From positions 28,045,325-28,109,324 of the forward strand of contig NC_135555.1 in the NCBI RefSeq assembly GCF_964340395.1: a DNA stretch of 64,000 nt, read 5' to 3'. The position numbers and the translations under genes were made by a program. This stretch comes from Glandiceps talaboti (taxonomy: Eukaryota; Hemichordata; Enteropneusta; Spengelidae). The notes below the pieces were generated by a model that saw nothing but the letters and a program-made list of their open reading frames with translations, was not told the origin of the DNA and did not search any database. Shown here piece after piece: positions 14,101 through 25,500 of the stretch; the first letter of the stretch is position 1; every line of letters begins with the position of its first letter.

Positions 14101-14730
14101 GAAGATGACACGAACACAGATGGCAGATGAACACCAGACAGCCAATCAATAAGTGGAAGAAGTAAGTGAAGATTCTGGAATTGTATAATTACTGAGAATA
14201 GTCATTAAATTTTGTTGCCCAATATTTATTCCCATCTGCAATGGAAAGTATAAGTTATCTAAAAGTTCTTTTGTCAGTACTAAGCACACGACACGTAATG
14301 ACAACCTTATGTTACAAGTATATTGTAGCAGAATGAAGAAATATTGGAGATGAATATAATTGTATTATCCGTGGTAATATCTTTTCAAAAAGGTTAAAGT
14401 GAGTAGTGGCATTTTGTAAGAGTAAATATTAGAATACTGTTATTTCATTCCATCAATAAGTTTATACTGTATTGTTTGATTCATTCCTTTCAGGATGGAA
14501 CTCAAGGTCACGGAAGATGACACGAACACAGATTGCAGATGAACACCAGACAGCCAATCAAGAAGTGGAAGAAGTAAGTGAAGATTCTGGAATTGTATAA
14601 TTACTGAGAATGGTCATTAAATTTTGTTGCCCAATATTTCATCCCATCTGCAATGGAAAGTATAAGTTATCTAAAAGTTCTTTTGTCAGTACTAAGCACA
14701 CGACAAGTAATGACAACCTTATGTCACAAG

Positions 14731-14751
14731 ACGCCGTATTCCGGTTATCGA
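14731..14751 (+). repeat. Left terminal inverted repeat of the 1.8-kb element
   Basis: Twenty-one bases starting ACGCCGTATTCC and ending TTATCGA, matching the right end in inverse orientation with one mismatch at position 4. Preceded by the AG target duplicate. Confidence 0.88.
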
Positions 14752-15200
14752 AGAAGCCCCGAAAAGATAAAAGATATGATTGTTTGGCCACTAGGGGCGC
14801 TGTTTTAGAACCGGAAGTGAGGGCCACATAGAGTCTATAGGCATCGTAACCACTGACTAAAGATTTTCTGTCATTCCCCGTAACTTTACGCTATAATATT
14901 GCATTATCGCCCATCAAATAACGAAATAGCAAATTAACCTCTTGTTCTCCTAATATTTCGCGTAAGTTTGGCTCTACAATTCGACCGTGAGGAAAACCCA
15001 AAAGTAGCAACATTTTGAAACGGGTAGTACACTGACATCTCATTCACGTTTTCAGTGTGACCTCGTCCATTTGCGTTACGGTTGGAGAAATTGTAGCGAT
15101 TGCTTCCAGTCAAACATCGGAACAGAAAAAGGTACAAAAACAGAGGAAAGAACCCTCAAAATCACAATATATGCTACAGTTATTGCAGCTTGTATAAAAC

Positions 15201-15423
15201 CAATCTGATTAAAATCCGATGTAGATGTCGGCTAATCGTTCATTGCTATTTTACTTTCGTTATTGTGCCTGAATTGACCTTCGTGGTACATGTTTGATCG
15301 CCTCCTCTACCGATCAGGACAAAAACGTAAACATGTACCACGAAGGTCAATTCAGGCAAAATAACGAAGGTAAAATAGCAATGAACGATCAGCCGACATG
15401 TACATCGGATTTTAATCAGATCG
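15201..15423. mobile_element. Nested foldback element, copy 1
   Basis: A nearly complete inverted repeat: the left arm beginning CAATCTGATTAAAATCC (15201) pairs with the right arm ending GGATTTTAATCAGATCG (15423), arms of roughly 90 bp around a loop near 15,292-15,335. The flanks GTATAAAAC (15192-15200) and GTATAAGAC (15424-15432) form a 9-bp target duplication with one mismatch. There is no coding capacity. A 9-bp duplication with long arms fits non-autonomous Mutator-like or Merlin-like elements; the assignment is inference. Confidence 0.85.
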
Positions 15424-15638
15424 GTATAAGACATGGTATGATGAGTGAACCACGTAAACGTTGCATGTAAGGCCAATTCATTGAAGGGGTGGGCGGTGTG
15501 GTACATCAATCATAATAACAATATTTATGATTCGTTGCCGACTTCAATGGGGTTTTTTATACACTGATGGTCCTGAATAAAGAATAGCAAGCTAATCAAA
15601 GTGTGATAGTAAAGATGAGTATATCAATACAAATATGT

Positions 15639-16441
15639 TTATGCCAACTTATAACCAGTACATGAAATGTTTTTTTCCGGACAAAGTTTTATGATTTCAC
15701 CCGTGGTGCTACACCACTGTTCTAATAAACAAGAAAGGCCTAAGTATGCGGCGACATCAGTTACAATATAAACATGTGGCTTGGTAATTGTCGACCGAAC
15801 TCTCAATATTGCAATGACTGTAGCTGGAAGCTGTTCAATCTGATTAAAATCCGATGTAGATGTCGGCTAATCGTTCATTGCTATTTTACCTTCGTTATTT
15901 TGCCTGATATTATTTTTCTTGGTACATGTTTACATTTTTTAGCCTGATCGTAGAGGAGGCGATCAGGCAAACTAAAAAATGTAAACATGTACCAAGAAGG
16001 TCAATTCAGGCAAAATAACGAAGGTAAAATAGCAATGAACGATTAGCCGACATCTACATCGGATTTTAATCAGATTGGAAGCTGTTGTCAGATTTGTAAT
16101 TTTCTAATCGTTCTTTTGTCAAGCAACAGACACCAGTAAGGTAAAGAAATATGTTTATCATGTCTACATCGGGTATATTTCGAAGGTCCTCCGTCCAACT
16201 TTCAATGTTTCCGCTGTCGATTAGTTCTATCTTTTGATGCTTGACATCCACTATTCGTCTCCTCTTCCGTTCTCTCAGAAAATTATCATTTTCTAGTGTT
16301 TCAAGACCAAGGTTGACAGCATTTCTGGCGATATCTAGTAGATTTAGAAGTAGTAATTTTCCACTCTTTTATGAATGCACGGAGTTCTTTTACGCCCATT
16401 TTGTTGACAGCTTCATACATCGCCATACTATTAGATGCCAT
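15639..16441 (-). pseudogene. Decayed SAP/SWIM-type protein relic carried by the transposon
   Basis: Reading the minus strand from an ATG at 16441, about 34 residues follow with a SAP-like helix pattern (GVKELRAFIKEWKITTS). A frameshift near 16,330 is needed to continue with IARNAVNLGLETLE, a basic run RKRRR, then SWTEDLRNIPDVD and KERLENYKS. That order (SAP helix, W-x-E-D-L-x-x-[IL]-P, a short hydrophobic segment, then YKS) resembles the N-terminal part of large SAP/SWIM or YqaJ-type proteins abundant in marine invertebrates. The frame is cut by the foldback element at 15836-16077. Beyond it, in another frame, VRSTITKPHVYIV and VAAYLGLSCLLEQW recall the region around a SWIM motif, but the Cys/His core itself is missing. 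The start, the family assignment and the repair of the frames are inference. It is not functional: frameshifts, insertion and deletion. Confidence 0.45.
15836..16077. mobile_element. Nested foldback element, copy 2
   Basis: Same family as the element at 15201-15423. It begins CAATCTGATTAAAATCC and ends GGATTTTAATCAGATTG, with arms of about 105 bp around a loop near 15,946-15,964. Perfect 9-bp target duplications GAAGCTGTT lie at 15827-15835 and 16078-16086. It splits the SAP/SWIM relic. Removing it joins the two halves of that relic at one copy of the duplication. Confidence 0.9.
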
Positions 16442-16517
16442 GACGAAAATTCTGGCCCTCACTTTGTCAGATATGGTGCGCCCTCTCGCGATACTTTCCT
16501 GCGAAACAACCGGAAGT

Positions 16518-16538
16518 TCGATAACCGGAATACGCCGT
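16518..16538 (-). repeat. Right terminal inverted repeat of the 1.8-kb element
   Basis: The reverse complement starts ACGGCGTATTCC and ends TTATCGA. It is followed directly by the second AG and then by the monomer continuing TAGATTGTAGC. Confidence 0.88.
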
Positions 16539-19500
16539 AGTAGATTGTAGCAGAATGAAGAAATATTTTGCAGATGAACAGAATTGTATTATCCGTGGTA
16601 ATATCTTTTTTAAAAGGTTAAATTGAGTAGTGGGAACTTTAAGAGTGAATATTAGAATCTAAATAACTGTTATTTCATTCCATCAATAAGTTTATACTGT
16701 ATTGTTTGATTCATTCCTTTCAGGATGGAACTCAAGGTCACGGAAGATGACAGGAACACAGATGGCAGATGAACACCAGACAGCCAATCAATAAGTGGAA
16801 GAAGTAAGTGAAGATTCTGGAATTGTATAATTACTGAGAATAGTCATTAAATTTTGTTGCCCAATATTTATTCCCATCTGCAATGGAAAGTATAAGTTAT
16901 CTAAAAGTTCTTTTGTCAGTACTAAGCACACGACACGTAATGACAACCTTATGTTACAAGTAGATTGTAGCAGAATGAAGAAATATTGGAGATGAATATA
17001 ATTGTATTATCCGTGGTAATATCTTTTCAAAAAGGTTAAAGTGAGTAGTGGCATTTTGTAAGAGTAAATATTAGAATACTGTTATTTCATTCCATCAATA
17101 AGTTTATACTGTATTGTTTGATTCATTCCTTTCAGGATGGAACTCAAGGTCACGGAAGATGACACGAACACAGATTGCAGATGAACACCAGACAGCCAAT
17201 CAAGAAGTGGAAGAAGTAAGTGAACATTCTGGAATTGTATAATTACTGAGAATGGTCATTAAATTTTGTTGCCCAATATTTCATCCCATCTGCAATGGAA
17301 AGTATAAGTTATCTAAAAGTTCTTTTGTCAGTACTAAGCACACGACAAGTAATGACAACCTTATGTCACAAGTAGATTGTAGCAGAATGAAGACATATTT
17401 TGCAGATGAACAGAATTGTATTATCCGTGGTAATATCTTTTTTAAAAGGTTAAATTGAGTAGTGGGAACTTTAAGAGTGAATATTAGAATACTGTTATTT
17501 CATTCCATCAATAAGTTTATACTGTATTGTTTGATTCATTCCTTTCAGGATGGAACTCAAGGTCACGGAAGATGAAACGAACACAGATGGCAGATGAACA
17601 CCAGACAGCCAATCAAGAAGTGGAAGAAGTAAGTGAAGATTTTGGTATTGTATAATTACTGAGAATGGTCATTAAATTTTGTTGCCCAATATTTCTTCAC
17701 ATCTGCAATGGAAAGTATAAGTTATCAAAAAGTTTTTTTGTCAGTACTAAGCACACAACAAGTAATGACAACCTTCTGTCACGAGTAGATTGTAGCAGAA
17801 TGAAGAAATATTTTGGAGATGAACAGAATTGTATTATCCGTGGTAATATCTTTTCAAAAAGGTTAAATTGAGTAGTGGCAACTTTAAGAGTAAATATTAG
17901 AATCTAAATAAGTGTTATTTCATTCCATCAATAAGTTTATACTGTATTGTTTGATTCATTCCTTTCAGGATGGAACTCAAGGTCACGGAAGATGACACGA
18001 ACACAGATTGCAAATGAACACCAGACAGCCAATCAAGAAGTGGAAGAAGTAAGTGAAGATTCTGGAATTGTATAATTACTGAGAATGGTCATTAAATTTT
18101 GTTGCCCAATATTTCATCCCATCTGCAATGGAAAGTATAAGTTATCTAAAAGTTCTTTTATCAGTACTAAGCACACGACAAATAATGACAACCTTATGTC
18201 ACAAGTAGATTGTAGCAGAATGAAGACATATTTTGCAGATGAACAGAATTGTATTATCCGTGGTAATATCTTTTAAAAAAGGTTAAATTGAGTAGTGGGA
18301 ACTATAAGAGTGAATATTAGAATCTAAATAACTGTTATTTCATTCCATCAATAAGTTTATACTGTATTGTTTGATTCATTCCTTTCAGGATGGAACTCAA
18401 GGTCAAGGAAGATGACACGAACACAGATGGCAGATGAACACCAGACAGCCAATCAAGAAGTGGAAGAAGTAAGTGAAGATTGTGGAATAGAATAATTACT
18501 GAGAATGGTTATTAAATTTTTTTTGCCAAATATTTCTTCCCATCTGCAATGGAAAGTATAAGTTATCTAAAAGTTCTTTTCTCAGTACTAAGCACACAAC
18601 AAGTAATGACAACCTTATGTCACGAGTAGATTGTAGCAGAATGAAGAAATATTTTGGAGATGAACAGAATTGTATTATCCGTAGTAATATCTTTTCAAAA
18701 AGGTTAAATTCAGTAGTGGCAACTTTAAGAGTAAATATTAGAATGCTGTTATTTCATTCCATCAATAAGTTTATACTGTATTGTTTGATTCATTCCTTTC
18801 AGGATGGAACTCAAGGTCACGGAAGATGACACGAACACAGATGGCAGATGAACACCAGACAACCAATCAAGAAGTGGAAGAAGTAAGTGAAGATTCTGGA
18901 ATTGTATAATTACTGAGAATGGTCATTAAATTTTGTTGCCCAATATTTCTTCCCATCTGCAATGGAAAGTATAAGTTATCTAAAAGTTCTTTTGTCAGTA
19001 CTAAGCACACGACAAGTAATGACAACCTTATGTCACAAGTAGATTGTAGCAGAATGAAGAAATATTTTGGAGATGAACAGAATTGTATTATCCGTGGTAA
19101 TATCTTTTCAAAAAGGTTAAATTGAGTAGTGGCAACTTTAAAGAGTAAATATTAGAATCCTAATAACTGTTATTTCATTCCATCAATAAGTTTATACTGT
19201 ATTGTTTGATTCACTCCTTTCAGGATGGAACTCAAGGTCACGGAAGATGAAACGAACACAGATGGCAGATGAACACCAGACAGCCAATCAAGAAGTGGAA
19301 GAAGTAAGTGAAGATTCTGGAATTGTATAATTACTGAGAATGGTCATTAAATTTTGTTGCCCAATATTTCATCCCATCTGCAATGGAAAGTATAAGTTAT
19401 CTAAAAGTTCTTTTGTCAGTACTAAGCACACGACAAGTAATGACAACCTTATGTTACAAGTAGATTGTAGCAGAATGAAGACATATTTTGCAGATGAACA

Positions 19501-22500
19501 GAATTGTATTATCCGTGGTTATATCTTTTCAAAAAGGTTGAATTGAGTAGTGGCAACTTTAAGAGTAAATATTAGAATCTAAATAACTGTTATTTCATTC
19601 CATCAATAAGTTTATACTGTATTGTTTGATTCATTCCTTTCAGGATGGAACTCAAGGTCACGGAAGATGACACGAACACAGATGGCAGATGAACACCAGA
19701 CAGCCAATCAAGAAGTGGAAGAAGTAAGTGAAGATTCTGGAATTGTATAATTACTGAGAATGGTCATTAAATTTTGTTGCCCAATATTTATTCCCATCTG
19801 CAATGGAAAGTATAAGTTATCTAAAAGTTCTTTTGTCAGTATTAAGCACACGACAAGTAATGACAACCTTATGTCACAAGTAGATTGTAGCAGAATGAAG
19901 ACATATTTTGGAGATGAACAGAATTGTGTTATCCGTGGTTATATCTTTTCAAAAAGGTTAAATTGAGTAGTGGCAACTTTAAGAGTAAATATTAGAATCT
20001 AAATAACTGTTATTTCATTCCATCAATAAGTTTATACTGTATTGTTTGATTCATTCCTTTCAGGATGGAACTCAAGGTCACGGAAGATGACACGAACACA
20101 GATGACAGATGAACACTAGACAACCAATCAAGAAGTGGAAGAAGTAAGTGAAGATTTTGGAATTGAATAATTACTGAGAATGGTCATTAAATTTTGTTGC
20201 CCAATATTTCTTCCCATCTGCAATGGAAAGTATAAGTTATCTAAAAGTTCTTTTGTCAGTACTAAGCACACGACACGTAATGACAACCTTATGTTACAAG
20301 TAGATTGTAGCAGAATGAAGAAATATTGGAGATGAATAGAATTTTTTTATCCGTGGTAATATCTTTTCAAAAAGGTTAAAGTGAGTAGTGGCATTTTCTA
20401 AGAGTAAATATTAGAATACTGTTATTTCATTCCATCAATAAGTTTATACTGTATTGTTTGATTCATTCCTTTCAGGATGGAACTCAAGGTCACGGAAGAT
20501 GACACGAACACAAATGGCAGATGAACACCAGACAGCCAATCAAGAAGTGAGAGAAGTAAGTGAAGATTTTGGAATTCTATAATTACTGAGAATGGTCATT
20601 AAACTTTGTTGCCCAATATTTATTCCCATCTGCAATGGAAAGTATAAGTTATCTAAAAGTTCTTTTGTCAGTACTAAGCACACGACAAGTAATGACAACC
20701 TTATGTCACAAGTAGATTGTAGCAGAATGAAGACATATTTTGGAGATGAACAGAATTGTATTATCCGTGGTAATATTTTTTCAAAAATGTAAATTGAGTA
20801 GTGGCAACTTTAAGAATAAATATTAGAATCTAAATAACTGTTATTTCATTCCATCAATAAGTTTATACTGTATTGTTTGATTCATTCCCTTTAGGATGGA
20901 ACTCAAGGTCACGGAAGATGACACGAACACAGATGGCAGATGAACACCAGACAGCCAATCAAGAAGTGGAAGAAGTAAGTGAAGATTCTGGAATTGTATA
21001 ATTACTGAGAATGGTCATTAAATTTTGTTGCCCAATATTTATTCCCATCTGCAATGGAAAGTATAAGTTATCTAAAAGTTCTTTTGTCAGTATTAAGCAC
21101 ACGACAAGTAATGACAACCTTATGTCACAAGTAGATTGTAGCAGAATAAAGACATATTTTGGAGATGAACAGAATTGTATTATCCGTGGTAATATCTTTT
21201 CAAGAAAGTTAAATTGAGTAGTGGCAACTTCAAGAATAAATATTACAATCTAAATAACTGTTATTTCATTCCATCAATACGTTTATACTGTATTGTTTGA
21301 TTCATTCCTTTCAGGATGGAACTCAAGGTCACGGAAGATGACAGGAACACAGATGGCAGATGAACACCAGACAGCCAATCAAGAAGTTGAAGAAGTAAGT
21401 GAAGATTTTGGAATTGAATAATTACTGAGAATGGTCCTTAAATTTTGTTGCCCAATATATATTGCCATCTGCAATGGAAAGTATAAGTTATCTAAAAGTT
21501 CTTTTGTCAGTACTAACCACACGACAAGTAATGACAACCTTGTGTCACAAGTAGATTGTAGCAGAATAAAGAAATATTTTGGAGATAAACAGAATTGTAT
21601 TATCCGTGGTAATATCTTTTCAAGAAGGTTCAATTGAGTAGTGGCAACTTTAAGAATAAATATTAGAATCTAAATAACTGTTATTTCATTCCATCAATAA
21701 GTTTATACTGTATTGTTTGATTCATTCCTTTCAGGATGGAACTCAAGGTCAAGGAAGATGACACGAACACAGATGGCAGATGAACACCAGACAGCCAATC
21801 AAGAAGTGGAAGAAGTAAGTGAAGATTCTGGAATTGTATAATTACTGAGAATGGTCATTAAATTTTGTTGCCCAATATTTATTCCCATCTGCAATGGAAA
21901 GTATAAGTTATCTAAAAGTTCTTTTGTCAGTATTAAGCACACGACAAGTAATGACAACCTTATGTCACAAGTAGATTGTAGCAGAATGAAGACATATTTT
22001 GGAGATGAACAGAATTGTGTTATCCGTGGTTATATCTTTTCAAAAAGGTTAAATTGAGTAGTGGCAACTTTAAGAGTAAATATTAGAATCTAAATAACTG
22101 TTATTTCATTCCATCAATAAGTTTATACTGTATTGTTTGATTCATTCCTTTCAGGATGGAACTCAAGGTCACGGAAGATGACACGAACACAGATGACAGA
22201 TGAACACTAGACAACCAATCAAGAAGTGGAAGAAGTAAGTGAAGATTTTGGAATTGAATAATTACTGAGAATGGTCATTAAATTTTGTTGCCCAATATTT
22301 CTTCCCATCTGCAATGGAAAGTATAAGTTATCTAAAAGTTCTTTTGTCAGTACTAAGCACACGACACGTAATGACAACCTTATGTTACAAGTAGATTGTA
22401 GCAGAATGAAGAAATATTGGAGATGAATAGAATTTTTTTATCCGTGGTAATATCTTTTCAAAAAGGTTAAAGTGAGTAGTGGCATTTTCTAAGAGTAAAT

Positions 22501-25500
22501 ATTAGAATACTGTTATTTCATTCCATCAATAAGTTTATACTGTATTGTTTGATTCATTCCTTTCAGGATGGAACTCAAGGTCACGGAAGATGACACGAAC
22601 ACAAATGGCAGATGAACACCAGACAGCCAATCAAGAAGTGAGAGAAGTAAGTGAAGATTTTGGAATTGTATAATTACTGAGAATGGTCATTAAACTTTGT
22701 TGCCCAATATTTATTCCCATCTGCAATGGAAAGTATAAGTTATCTAAAAGTTCTTTTGTCAGTACTAAGCACACGACAAGTAATGACAACCTTATGTTAC
22801 AAGTAGATTGTAGCAGAATGAAGACATATTTTGCAGATGAACAGAATTGTATTATCCGTGGTTATATCTTTTCAAAAAGGTTGAATTGAGTAGTGGCAAC
22901 TTTAAGAGTAAATATTAGAATCTAAATAACTGTTATTTCATTCCATCAATAAGTTTATACTGTATTGTTTGATTCATTCCTTTCAGGATGGAACTCAAGG
23001 TCACGGAAGATGACACGAACACAGATGGCAGATGAACACCAGACAGCCAATCAAGAAGTGGAAGAAGTAAGTGAAGATTCTGGAATTGTATAATTACTGA
23101 GAATGGTCATTAAATTTTGTTGCCCAATATTTATTCCCATCTGCAATGGAAAGTATAAGTTATCTAAAAGTTCTTTTGTCAGTATTAAGCACACGACAAG
23201 TAATGACAACCTTATGTCACAAGTAGATTGTAGCAGAATGAAGACATATTTTGGAGATGTACAGAATTGTGTTATCCGTGGTTATATCTTTTCAAAAAGG
23301 TTAAATTGAGTAGTGGCAACTTTAAGAGTAAATATTAGAATCTAAATAACTGTTATTTCATTCCATCAATAAGTTTATACTGTATTGTTTGATTCATTCC
23401 TTTCAGGATGGAACTCAAGGTCACGGAAGATGACACGAACACAGATGACAGATGAACACTAGACAACCAATCAAGAAGTGGAAGAAGTAAGTGAAGATTT
23501 TGGAATTGAATAATTACTGAGAATGGTCATTAAATTTTGTTGCCCAATATTTCTTCCCATCTGCAATGGAAAGTATAAGTTATCTAAAAGTTCTTTTGTC
23601 AGTACTAAGCACACGACACGTAATGACAACCTTATGTTACAAGTAGATTGTAGCAGAATGAAGAAATATTGGAGATGAATAGAATTTTTTTATCCGTGGT
23701 AATATCTTTTCAAAAAGGTTAAAGTGAGTAGTGGCATTTTCTAAGAGTAAATATTAGAATACTGTTATTTCATTCCATCAATAAGTTTATACTGTATTGT
23801 TTGATTCATTCCTTTCAGGATGGAACTCAAGGTCACGGAAGATGACACGAACACAAATGGCAGATGAACACCAGACAGCCAATCAAGAAGTGAGAGAAGT
23901 AAGTGAAGATTTTGGAATTCTATAATTACTGAGAATGGTCATTAAACTTTGTTGCCCAATATTTATTCCCATCTGCAATGGAAAGTATAAGTTATCTAAA
24001 AGTTCTTTTGTCAGTACTAAGCACACGACAAGTAATGACAACCTTATGTCACAAGTAGATTGTAGCAGAATGAAGACATATTTTGGAGATGAACAGAATT
24101 GTATTATCTGTGGTAATATTTTTTCAAAAATGTAAATTGAGTAGTGGCAACTTTAAGAATAAATATTAGAATCTAAATAACTGTTATTTCATTCCATCAA
24201 TAAGTTTATACTGTATTGTTTGATTCATTCCTTTCAGGATGGAACTCAAGGTCACGGAAGATGACACGAACACAGATGGCAGATGAACACCAGACAGCCA
24301 ATCAAGAAGTGGAAGAAGTAAGTGAAGATTCTGGAATTGTATAATTACTGAGAATGGTCATTAAATTTTGTTGCCCAATATTTATTCCCATCTGCAATGG
24401 AAAGTATAAGTTATCTAAAAGTTCTTTTGTCAGTATTAAGCACACGACAAGTAATGACAACCTTATGTCACAAGTAGATTGTAGCAGAATGAAGACATAT
24501 TTTGGAGATGAACAGAATTGTATTATCCGTGGTAATATCTTTTCAAGAAAGTTAAATTGAGTAGTGGCAACTTCAAGAATAAATATTACAATCTAAATAA
24601 CTGTTATTTCATTCCATCAATACGTTTATACTGTATTGTTTGATTCATTCCTTTCAGGATGGAACTCAAGGTCACGGAAGATGACAGGAACACAGATGGC
24701 AGATGAACACCAGACAGCCAATCAAGAAGTTGAAGAAGTAAGTGAAGATTTTGGAATTGAATAATTACTGAGAATGGTCCTTAAATTTTGTTGCCCAATA
24801 TATATTGCCATCTGCAATGGAAAGTATAAGTTATCTAAAAGTTCTTTTGTCAGTACTAACCACACGACAAGTAATGACAACCTTGTGTCACAAGTAGATT
24901 GTAGCAGAATAAAGAAATATTTTGGAGATAAACAGAATTGTATTATCCGTGGTAATATCTTTTCAAGAAGGTTCAATTGAGTAGTGGCAACTTTAAGAAT
25001 AAATATTAGAATCTAAATAACTGTTATTTCATTCCATCAATAAGTTTATACTGTATTGTTTGATTCATTCCTTTCAGGATGGAACTCAAGGTCAAGGAAG
25101 ATGACACGAACACAGATGGCAGATGAACACCAGACAGCCAATCAAGAAGTGGAAGAAGTAAGTGAAGATTCTGGAATTGTATAATTACTGAGAATGGTCA
25201 TTAAATTTTGTTGCCCAATATTTATTCCCATCTGCAATGGAAAGTATAAGTTATCTAAAAGTTCTTTTGTCAGTATTAAGCACACGACAAGTAATGACAA
25301 CCTTATGTCACAAGTAGATTGTAGCAGAATGAAGACATATTTTGGAGATGAACAGAATTGTGTTATCCGTGGTTATATCTTTTCAAAAAGGTTAAATTGA
25401 GTAGTGGCAACTTTAAGAGTAAATATTAGAATCTAAATAACTGTTATTTCATTCCATCAATAAGTTTATACTGTATTGTTTGATTCATTCCTTTCAGGAT

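Larger units (their letters stand above)
1..14730 (+). repeat. Exon-intron module tandem array, left segment
   Basis: Head-to-tail monomers of about 412-421 bp, each containing one exon-like block preceded by a pyrimidine tract and CAG and followed by GTAAGTG. The window opens inside a monomer: bases 1-8 are the end of an exon block and the donor starts at 9. Complete exon blocks begin at 313, 725, 1137, 1549, 1969, 2387, 2806, 3226, 3638, 4057, 4477, 4889, 5308, 5728, 6148, 6566, 6985, 7398, 7818, 8231, 8652, 9072, 9492, 9906, 10326, 10746, 11160, 11584, 11996, 12416, 12828, 13248, 13662, 14082 and 14494 (35 copies). Monomers differ by a few percent. The 412-bp class lacks two bases after the exon-distal AGAAATATT motif and several bases before the CTGTTATTTC motif. 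The segment ends at the transposon insertion. No function is assigned; the array continues beyond the left edge. Confidence 0.97.
14731..16538. mobile_element. 1.8-kb DNA transposon inserted in one array monomer
   Basis: The array monomer is interrupted after TGTCACAAG (ending 14730) and resumes with AGTAGATTG at 16539, so AG is duplicated (14729-14730 and 16539-16540). The ends are inverted repeats: the left begins ACGCCGTATTCCGGTT and the reverse complement of the right end begins ACGGCGTATTCCGGTT, matching at 20 of 21 bases. Weaker inverted similarity continues for about 100 bp, including GTGAGGGCC on both sides. The interior carries a decayed minus-strand gene (15639-16441) and two nested foldback elements. 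Base composition is richer in GC and unlike the array. The 2-bp AG duplication and these ends do not match a superfamily I can name with confidence. The region 14,831-15,200 has no recognisable coding sequence. Confidence 0.9.

Noticed and set aside
14610-14831. 73-codon frame crossing the left transposon junction
   Set aside because: It is a chimera of intronic array sequence and the transposon end.
15100-15509. Short frames on both strands within the first foldback element
   Set aside because: They arise from the two arms of the inverted repeat and have no protein-like content.
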